Positions 34,616-40,367 of a stretch of DNA of 40,367 nt are shown piece after piece (position 1 is the stretch's first letter; the number at the start of each line of letters is the position of its first letter). This stretch comes from Dehalococcoidia bacterium (GTDB lineage Bacteria > Chloroflexota > Dehalococcoidia > Lucifugimonadales > Lucifugimonadaceae), in NCBI GenBank assembly GCA_029940375.1, contig JAPYUX010000005.1, positions 65,621 through 105,987 on the forward strand, read 5' to 3'. The notes under the pieces are model-generated. The model was given only the letters and a program-made list of their open reading frames with translations. It did no database searches and had not been told where the DNA came from. Made by a program: the position numbers and the translations under genes.

Positions 34616-35374
34616 CTAAATGTTTTCATTAAATTTGTAACCTACATTCCAGATTGTTTCTATAAAATTATATTTATGATCTTCAATCTTTGTTCTTAAT
34701 CTTCTCACATGGACGTCAACTGTTCTTGTTCCACCATAATAGTCATAATCCCATATATTTTTAAGCAAATTTTCTCTGGAAAATACTCTTCCAGGATTTG
34801 ATGCTAATAATTTTAGTAACTCTAGTTCTTTAAATGTTAGATTTATTTTTTTTTCATTTAATTTTACTTCGTATTTATTAGAATCGATGGATAGTTCAGA
34901 AATCCTAATAATATTGTCAGAATTTTTGGTAATATTCTGATTATTATTTTTTGAATGTGTAATTTTTATTTTTATGTTAATATCTGAATCTATAAAAGGA
35001 GTAGTAATTATTTGATTGTTATTACCTTCAGGACAGTGGAGATCATAACAATCAAAGGTTTGAGTCGATATTATTATAGGGATTTTTTTTGCAACGAGAT
35101 TTCTATATTCAATTGAATATACTTGAGGAAGGTTAATTATTGATAGATCTTTATTGTTTATAACAGCCTCTCCATGATGATTATTTTTTAGCAGGGGATG
35201 ACTTTCATCATTTTTTATTTTGTAATTTACTATTGAATTTGTTATTTTTTCATCTGGTAAATAAAAGTCTGAAACACAAAAAATTTTAGATTCTTTATAG
35301 TTATCTACCAAAATTTTAATTAATTCATCTTCAGCTCTAACGCCAAAACCAATTAGGAAAATATTTTCAAACAT
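34616..35374 (-). CDS. Orphan OmpR/PhoB-type winged-helix regulator, GlnR-like
   Basis: The 252-residue protein has a C-terminal (about 157-250) winged helix of the OmpR type: NLTFKELELLKLLASNPGRV, FSRENLLKNIWDYDYYGGT, RTVDVHVRRLRTKIED and WNVGYKF. The first 150 residues occupy the place of a receiver domain but lack its hallmarks: no paired acids after strand 1 (LIGFGVRAED), no phospho-accepting Asp in the usual place (INLPQVY), and no late Lys. It begins the glnA-gltB-gltD unit and no kinase gene is adjacent. By position and architecture it resembles actinobacterial GlnR, an orphan nitrogen regulator; this functional link is inference. Confidence 0.85.
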   Translation of the reverse strand: MFENIFLIGFGVRAEDELIKILVDNYKESKIFCVSDFYLPDEKITNSIVNYKIKNDESHPLLKNNHHGEAVINNKDLSIINLPQVYSIEYRNLVAKKIPIIISTQTFDCYDLHCPEGNNNQIITTPFIDSDINIKIKITHSKNNNQNITKNSDNIIRISELSIDSNKYEVKLNEKKINLTFKELELLKLLASNPGRVFSRENLLKNIWDYDYYGGTRTVDVHVRRLRTKIEDHKYNFIETIWNVGYKFNENI

Positions 35375-35491
35375 ATTATTTAGCTTCTTGTGTGTGATAA
35401 TTTAGAAGTTTTCTCATTTATTTTATAATGGAAAATTCATTGTGCAAAATTTATAAAATTATAAATTCTCTCGAAATAAAACTTTTTTTCA

Positions 35492-35521
35492 TTGACTATA
35501 CCTGCCTAAGATTCGTATACT
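35492..35521 (+). promoter_or_regulatory. Strong promoter of the str/S10 ribosomal protein operon
   Basis: TTGACT (35492-35497) and TATACT (35516-35521) are separated by 18 bases, each 5/6 to consensus, about 100 bases before rpsL. The same 249-base divergent gap must also hold the promoter of the minus-strand nitrogen operon. A minus-strand TATAAT (35463-35458) is the best -10 candidate there, without a good -35. Confidence 0.6.
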
Positions 35522-35570
35522 AGTAGTTTGTGGAATATATAATCCTTTTTGTTATGTTTTAAATTAACAC

Positions 35571-35584
35571 TTAGTTTAAACTAA
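35571..35584 (+). other. Perfect 14-base palindrome in the rpsL leader
   Basis: TTAGTTTAAACTAA lies about 50 bases downstream of the predicted promoter and 40 bases before rpsL. It could be a regulator site or a small leader hairpin; no ribosomal-protein-binding structure is recognised. Confidence 0.3.
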
Positions 35585-35623
35585 TTTAAATAAGGATAAA
35601 TTTAAGTTTGATATGAGATAAAC

Positions 35624-36046
35624 ATGCCAACCGTAAACCAATTACTTAAAAATTCTAGATCTAGGGGGAGAAAAAAAGCTAAAGCTCCTGCCCTTAGATT
35701 TAGGTTTAACTCTTTAACAAAAAAAATGACCAATGATGTATATGGAAGCCCCCAAAAACGAGGCGTTTGTCTTCAAGTTAGAACTGTTACTCCAAAGAAA
35801 CCAAATTCTGCTCTTCGGAAAGTAGCGCGAGTGAAATTGACTAATGGAATGGAGGTTACGGCTTATATTCCTGGAGAAGGACATAATTTGCAAGAACATT
35901 CGGTTGTTTTGATCAGAGGAGGAAGGGTAAGAGATCTTCCGGGCGTTCGTTACCATATTATTAGAGGAGCACTAGATACCTCGGGCGTAGAAGGTAGAAA
36001 AAGAGGTCGAAGTAAATACGGTGCAATTAAAGAAAAGAAAAGTTAA
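35624..36046 (+). CDS. rpsL: 30S ribosomal protein S12
   Basis: The 140-residue decoding-centre protein has the conserved [15 protein letters not shown] (streptomycin-site Lys), [33 protein letters not shown] and GRSKYG motifs. Between KAPAL and SPQKRGVC there is an insertion of about 15 residues ([17 protein letters not shown]), absent from E. coli S12 (about 124 residues). The key Lys residues are the sensitive type. First gene of the str operon. Confidence 0.97.
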   Translation: MPTVNQLLKNSRSRGRKKAKAPALRFRFNSLTKKMTNDVYGSPQKRGVCLQVRTVTPKKPNSALRKVARVKLTNGMEVTAYIPGEGHNLQEHSVVLIRGGRVRDLPGVRYHIIRGALDTSGVEGRKRGRSKYGAIKEKKS

Positions 36047-36071
36047 ATTCATCTAATATTTGGAAATCATT

Positions 36072-36542
36072 ATGTCTAGAAGAAGAAAATCAATATTACG
36101 AAAAATCAACCCTGATCCCAAATATGGAAGTATAGAGTTATCCAAATTTATAAATCGCTTAATGAGAGGTGGAAAAAAGTCCGTTGCTCGTAAGGCTGTT
36201 TATTTAGCGATAGATAAACTTGAGAATCAAATTAAAAGGCCTGGATTAGAATTATTTGAAGAGGCTATGAAAAACACTATGCCGACTTTAGAAGTTAAAC
36301 CTAGAAGAGTTGGTGGAGCAACATACCAAGTTCCAGTAGAAATACGTCCTAAGAGAAGAGTGGCTTTAGCCCATAGATGGATTGTTGAAGCTGCCAGATC
36401 AAGAAAAGGAGAAACTATCACTAATGCTTTATACTCCGAACTGTCAAGCGCGGTAAATAACACGGGAATTGCTATAAAAAAGAAAGAAGATTCACATCGA
36501 ATGGCAGAAGCTAATAGAGCTTTTGCACATTATAGATGGTAA
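36072..36542 (+). CDS. rpsG: 30S ribosomal protein S7
   Basis: The 156-residue primary 16S rRNA-binding protein nucleates assembly of the 30S head. It starts MSRRRKS at ATG 36072, the family-standard start, with GGA upstream. An in-frame TTG at 36060 would add four residues and I reject it. Motifs RLMRGGKKSVARKAVY, PTLEVKPRRVGGATYQVP and ANRAFAHYRW are canonical. It lies 25 bases after rpsL and 21 before fusA. Confidence 0.96.
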   Translation: MSRRRKSILRKINPDPKYGSIELSKFINRLMRGGKKSVARKAVYLAIDKLENQIKRPGLELFEEAMKNTMPTLEVKPRRVGGATYQVPVEIRPKRRVALAHRWIVEAARSRKGETITNALYSELSSAVNNTGIAIKKKEDSHRMAEANRAFAHYRW

Positions 36543-36563
36543 TTACTAGAAAACGGATTCAAT

Positions 36564-38642
36564 ATGACTACTGCAGTGAATGATTTATCAAAAGTAAGAA
36601 ATATAGGCTTTATAGCACATATAGATGCAGGTAAGACTACAGTAACAGAAAGAGTTTTATTTTTTACAGGAGAAACTTACAAAATCGGTGATATTGATGA
36701 CGGAACTACAGTTATGGACTTTATGTCCCTTGAAAGAGAACGTGGGATTACCATCGGTTCAGCTGCAACTAATGCATCATGGAATGACCATCAGGTTAAT
36801 ATAATTGATACTCCAGGGCACGTAGATTTTACAGCAGAAGTACAAAGATCATTAAGAGTATTGGATGGAGGTGTAGTTGTCCTAGAATCAGTTTCGGGAG
36901 TTCAACCCCAATCTGAAACAGTTTGGAGACAAGCTAATGATTATGGAGTCCCTCGAATGATTTTTGTTAACAAAATGGATAGACTGGGTGCTGATTTTGA
37001 TAATGCTGTAAAAACAGTTCATGACAGGTTAGGTGCTAATGCAGTACCGATACAGATACCAATTGGAGCTGAATCAGAATTTAAAGGTATGATTAATTTG
37101 ATTGAAAGAAAAGCCTATGTTTATGATAATGAAGATGCAGTTGAGCACAAAGTTATGGATATCCCGGATGAATATAAAGAAAATGTGGAAAAATTTCGGA
37201 ACGAATTAATTGAAAAAATAGCTGAGACAGACGAAGCCTTAATGGATAAATTTTTAGAAGACAAAGAAATTTCTATTGACGAAATGAAATTAGCCTTGAG
37301 AAAAGCAGTAATTTCCTTAAAAATTTATCCAGTTTTATGTGGATCAGCTTTAAGACACAGAGGAGTTCATCCTTTATTGGACGCAGTAATAGATTATCTA
37401 CCTTCTCCTGTAGATGTACCATCAATAAAAGGAACAGACCCTTCCGATGAGTCAATAGAACTAGAAAGAAAACCTACTGCTGACGATCCTTTTAGTGCTT
37501 TAGTATTTAAGGTTGTAACCGATCAACATGTTGGAAGGTTGGTATATTTGAGAATTTATTCTGGCATATTGGAGTCGGGATCGAATGTTTATAATTCTTC
37601 AACTAGGACTCGTGAAAGAGCTGGTAGATTGATGAAGATGCATGCAGATTCAAGAGAAGAAATAAAACAAGCATCTGCTGGAGAGATTATTGCTGCAATA
37701 GGTCTTAAAGATGCTTTAACTGGAAACACTCTATGTGATCAATCTAAACCTTTACTTTTAGAATCTATAAACTTCCCTGACCCAGTTTTGTCTATTTCTA
37801 TTGAACCAAAAACTCGTGCAGATCAAGATAAAATGGGAGAGGCCTTGGCTAGATTAGTTGGGGAAGATCCAACGTTACATACATGGACTGATGAAGAATC
37901 TGGGCAAACTGTTTTAGCAGGAATGGGAGAATTACATCTCGATGTAATTGTTGAAAGAATGAAAAGAGAATTTTCAATAGAAGCTATTCAAGGAGCTCCT
38001 AAAGTTGCTTACAGGGAAACTATTTCGAAAATTTCTGAAAAACAAGGGAAATTTATAAGACAATCAGGAGGAAGAGGTCAATATGGAGATTGTACTTTAA
38101 GAGTTGAACCTTTGGAACCAGGATCAGGTCTCATTTTTGAATCTGAAATAACAGGTGCCACTTTACCTACTGAATACTATAAACCTATAGAATCAGGCTT
38201 CAGAGAGGCAGCTCAAAGTGGTACTATAGCAGGATATCCTGTAGTAGATCTTAAGGTAGTATTGACTGATGGATCGCATCATGATGTGGATTCTTCTGAG
38301 ATGGCCTTCAAGATAGCAGGTTCAATGGCATTTAAATCTGCAATGGCATCAAGTGCTCCACATTTATTAGAACCCATAATGAAAATAGAAATAGTAACTC
38401 CGGATGAATTTTTAGGAGATTGTTTAGGAGACCTTAATTCACGAAGAGCACAAATATTAAAGATGGAACAACAGGGAAATTCACAAGCAGTTAGTGCTTT
38501 TGTACCGTTAGCTGAAACATTTCAATATGCTACTACTTTGAGGTCATTAACAACTGGAAGAGCTAGCTTTTCTATGGAACTAGATCATTATGCAAAAGTT
38601 CCAGTACATATAGCAAATGAAATATCAGATAGTAAAGGATAA
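36564..38642 (+). CDS. fusA: Elongation factor G
   Basis: This 692-residue GTPase drives ribosomal translocation. G1 is [15 protein letters not shown], switch [15 protein letters not shown]3 [12 protein letters not shown] and G4 [11 protein letters not shown]. Domain IV carries [12 protein letters not shown] and the C-terminus [20 protein letters not shown]. Switch I reads GITIGSAAT where most EF-G have GITITSAAT, a small but unusual change. It is followed nine bases later by rpsJ; the tuf gene that commonly sits between them is missing. Confidence 0.97.
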   Translation: MTTAVNDLSKVRNIGFIAHIDAGKTTVTERVLFFTGETYKIGDIDDGTTVMDFMSLERERGITIGSAATNASWNDHQVNIIDTPGHVDFTAEVQRSLRVLDGGVVVLESVSGVQPQSETVWRQANDYGVPRMIFVNKMDRLGADFDNAVKTVHDRLGANAVPIQIPIGAESEFKGMINLIERKAYVYDNEDAVEHKVMDIPDEYKENVEKFRNELIEKIAETDEALMDKFLEDKEISIDEMKLALRKAVISLKIYPVLCGSALRHRGVHPLLDAVIDYLPSPVDVPSIKGTDPSDESIELERKPTADDPFSALVFKVVTDQHVGRLVYLRIYSGILESGSNVYNSSTRTRERAGRLMKMHADSREEIKQASAGEIIAAIGLKDALTGNTLCDQSKPLLLESINFPDPVLSISIEPKTRADQDKMGEALARLVGEDPTLHTWTDEESGQTVLAGMGELHLDVIVERMKREFSIEAIQGAPKVAYRETISKISEKQGKFIRQSGGRGQYGDCTLRVEPLEPGSGLIFESEITGATLPTEYYKPIESGFREAAQSGTIAGYPVVDLKVVLTDGSHHDVDSSEMAFKIAGSMAFKSAMASSAPHLLEPIMKIEIVTPDEFLGDCLGDLNSRRAQILKMEQQGNSQAVSAFVPLAETFQYATTLRSLTTGRASFSMELDHYAKVPVHIANEISDSKG

Positions 38643-38650
38643 GAAAACTA

Positions 38651-38962
38651 ATGGCACCTACACAAAAAATGAGAATTATATTAAAAGCCTTTGATCATAG
38701 AGTTTTGGATGTTTCTGCACAACAAATTTTAGAAACTGCAGAGAGAACTGGTGCAAGAGTCGCCGGTCCTGTACCAATGCCCACTACTAAAAGAATGTTT
38801 ACCGTTTTGAGATCTCCCCACGTCAATAAAGATTCTAGAGAATATTTTGAATTAAGAACCCATAAGAGATTAATTGATATTTTGGAACCTTCATCCAAAA
38901 CAATTGATTCTCTAACAAGCTTAACTGTACCAGCTGGAGTAGATATTGCTATAAAATTGTAG
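38651..38962 (+). CDS. rpsJ: 30S ribosomal protein S10
   Basis: The 103-residue protein has the S10/NusE fold, with [49 protein letters not shown], and RTHKRLIDI. It acts in the 30S head and, with NusB, in antitermination. It opens the S10 portion of this str-S10 superoperon, 12 bases before rplC. Confidence 0.97.
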   Translation: MAPTQKMRIILKAFDHRVLDVSAQQILETAERTGARVAGPVPMPTTKRMFTVLRSPHVNKDSREYFELRTHKRLIDILEPSSKTIDSLTSLTVPAGVDIAIKL

Positions 38963-38974
38963 CTTGAGGAAAAA

Positions 38975-39592
38975 ATGACTATTAAAGGAATAATTGGAAA
39001 AAAATTAGGTATGAGCACCATCTATGATGCTGATGGGAAAGTGCAACCTGTAACGGTGATACAGGCTGGCCCTTGTACAGTTACTCAGGTTAAAACATTA
39101 GATAATGATGGGTACAATGCTGTACAAATTGGGTTTTCTGAAGTAAAAAAAATAAATTCACCCCAAGCTGGTCATCAAGAAAGATCTGGGAGTAAATTCA
39201 GTACACTTCAAGAATTTGAAGTGGAAAATTTAGATGAAATTGAAGTTGGGCAAAATATCACTTCTAATATATTCATTGATCAAAAGTCAGTAAAAGTTAC
39301 ATCAACCACTAAAGGTAAGGGTTTTTCTGGAGCAGTAAAAAGATATGGTTTTAAAGGTGGTCCGAAAACTCATGGTCAATCTGATAGACATAGAGCTGTG
39401 GGATCTATTGGTGCTGGATCTTCGCCAGGAAGAGTTTGGCCAGGAACCAAAATGCCTGGGCAATATGGTAACAAAACCGCAACTGTAAAAGGACTAAAAG
39501 TTGTAAAAGTGGATGTAAAGGAAAATATATTGTTATTAAAAGGTGCAATTCCTGGATATTCAGGTGCAACTGTCAGGATTGAAATTCAATAA
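38975..39592 (+). CDS. rplC: 50S ribosomal protein L3
   Basis: The 205-residue protein starts MTIKGIIGKKLGMSTIYD and includes the conserved loop reaching the peptidyl-transferase centre (GGPKTHGQSDRHR, GSIGAGSSPGRVWPGTKMPGQYGN). The Gln in GQSDRHR is the residue methylated by PrmB in proteobacteria. It lies nine bases before rplD with AGGAAAA between. Confidence 0.97.
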   Translation: MTIKGIIGKKLGMSTIYDADGKVQPVTVIQAGPCTVTQVKTLDNDGYNAVQIGFSEVKKINSPQAGHQERSGSKFSTLQEFEVENLDEIEVGQNITSNIFIDQKSVKVTSTTKGKGFSGAVKRYGFKGGPKTHGQSDRHRAVGSIGAGSSPGRVWPGTKMPGQYGNKTATVKGLKVVKVDVKENILLLKGAIPGYSGATVRIEIQ

Positions 39593-39601
39593 AGGAAAAA
39601 A

Positions 39602-40324
39602 GTGGAAATAGAAGTAAAAAATATATCTGGTCAACTAATGAATAGTACTACCATTGATCCATCTATTTGGAATGTAGAATATAACGCTGATTTATTACAT
39701 CAGGCTATTTATATATATCTAGCTAACGTACGACAATGGAATTCTTCAACTAAATCAAGATCTCAAGTTAAATATGCTAACCAAAAAATCAGGAATCAAA
39801 AAGGTAGTGGTAGAGCTAGAGTTGGATCTCGGAGGTCTCCAACTATGGTTGGTGGTGGGGTGGCTCATGGGCCTCATCCAAAAAATATTAGAAAATCCTT
39901 GAATAAAAAAATGAAGCAAAAAGCATTGAAAATTTCACTTTCTGACAAATATAAAAATTCTGATGTCTATGTCATTAATAACTCACCACTGGAAGAATCT
40001 CCGTCTATAAAGACAATGTTATCTTTTATTTCTTCATTTAAGTTTTCCGGATCAATTTTGTTAGTTACTGGTGAAAATGATCTCATATTGCAAAAGTCAT
40101 GTAAGAATATAAAAAATATTGATATATTGGAAGCTTCAATGTTAAATGCTTATAATTCCTCGAAGCCGCAAAATTTAGTTATTTTTCTATCAGCATTGGA
40201 AAAAATCCAATCAATTTGGGGAGACTCTACATTCAAGACTACAGCAAAAAAGACTACAGCAAAAAAGACTACAGCAAAAAAGACTACAGCAAAAAAGACA
40301 GGAGTAAAAGAAAATGCTAAATGA
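39602..40324 (+). CDS. rplD: 50S ribosomal protein L4 with repetitive basic C-terminal tail
   Basis: The 240-residue protein starts at GTG 39602 after AAAGGAAA. Core motifs are VRQWNSSTKSRSQVKYANQKIRNQKGSGRARVGSRRSPTMVGGGVAHGP (in parts) and the tunnel-lining loop. Typical L4 has about 205 residues. Here the C-terminus is extended by a Lys/Thr/Ala tail of four KKTTA-type units and KTGVKENAK. The tail overlaps the start of rplW by 11 bases. In E. coli, L4 also represses its own operon; I cannot see whether that holds here. Confidence 0.95.
   Translation: MEIEVKNISGQLMNSTTIDPSIWNVEYNADLLHQAIYIYLANVRQWNSSTKSRSQVKYANQKIRNQKGSGRARVGSRRSPTMVGGGVAHGPHPKNIRKSLNKKMKQKALKISLSDKYKNSDVYVINNSPLEESPSIKTMLSFISSFKFSGSILLVTGENDLILQKSCKNIKNIDILEASMLNAYNSSKPQNLVIFLSALEKIQSIWGDSTFKTTAKKTTAKKTTAKKTTAKKTGVKENAK
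40235..40294 (+). repeat. 15-bp tandem repeat at the 3' end of rplD, four copies
   Basis: Four exact copies of AAGACTACAGCAAAA (40235-40249, 40250-40264, 40265-40279, 40280-40294) encode a basic KTTAK tail, followed by one diverged unit. The period of five codons keeps the frame. Confidence 0.93.
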
Positions 40325-40367
40325 AGAAGTATTAATAAATCCTGTCATTACTGAAAAATCTTCCTTG
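40314..40367 (+). CDS. rplW: 50S ribosomal protein L23 (partial, 3' cut)
   Basis: The first 18 codons run to the right edge, beginning MLNEEVLINPVITEKSSL. The PVITEKS segment and position after rplD identify L23, which lies at the exit of the ribosomal tunnel. ATG 40314 overlaps the rplD stop by 11 bases; AGGAGT (40301-40306) is the likely ribosome binding site. Confidence 0.93.
   Translation, partial: MLNEEVLINPVITEKSSL

Noticed and set aside
36060-36071. Upstream TTG start for rpsG
   Set aside because: The family-standard MSRRRKS begins at ATG 36072.

Overview
The window is a compact, strongly AT-rich bacterial chromosome segment. It has 38 protein genes (two cut by the window edges), no rRNA, tRNA, CRISPR array or insertion sequence that I can see, and no gene-free stretch longer than about 250 bases. 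Gene content is that of a free-living aerobe with purine, NAD and ammonium-assimilation genes. Several traits point to a Chloroflexota/Dehalococcoidia-type (SAR202-like) marine lineage: the GreA factor with an N-terminal recombinase-like domain, Gram-positive-type SOS boxes (GAAC-N4-GTTC), an actinobacterial-looking orphan OmpR-type regulator, and a low-GC streamlined layout with overlapping genes. This assignment is inference; an Actinomarina-like actinobacterium is the main alternative.

Layout. Positions 1-1249: the end of a repeat-rich protein, then a two-gene cassette (unknown protein, then Cys-cluster/helix-turn-helix protein) behind two perfect SOS boxes. Positions 1246-7628: phoU and pstB (minus), rlmN (plus), a 970-residue FAD/Fe-S dehydrogenase and the GreA-like factor (minus). 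Positions 7819-12255: rpmH-rnpA-yidD-yidC-jag-pfkB (plus), with YidD fused to a beta-propeller and yidC overlapping jag by 95 bases. Positions 12289-14164: nitroreductase, small membrane protein and UbiA-type prenyltransferase (minus). Positions 14290-20001: purF-purM-purH, a glycosyltransferase and nicotinate phosphoribosyltransferase (plus). Positions 19984-35374: on the minus strand, read from high to low coordinates, a GlnR-like regulator, glnA, gltB, gltD, nadE, htrA-like, recA, a CNNM/CorC protein and tilS. Positions 35624-40367: rpsL-rpsG-fusA-rpsJ-rplC-rplD-rplW (plus), with no tuf between fusA and rpsJ.

How the genes fit together. The regulator-glnA-gltB-gltD set looks like a GS-GOGAT nitrogen operon with its own regulator, running on into glutamine-dependent NAD synthetase. 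recA and the unknown cassette share the same tandem SOS-operator arrangement, so the cassette is probably DNA-damage induced. The most striking structural feature is an exact in-frame 621-bp tandem duplication inside gltB. Shorter in-frame tandem repeats occur in four other genes (first partial gene, jag, recA, rplD).
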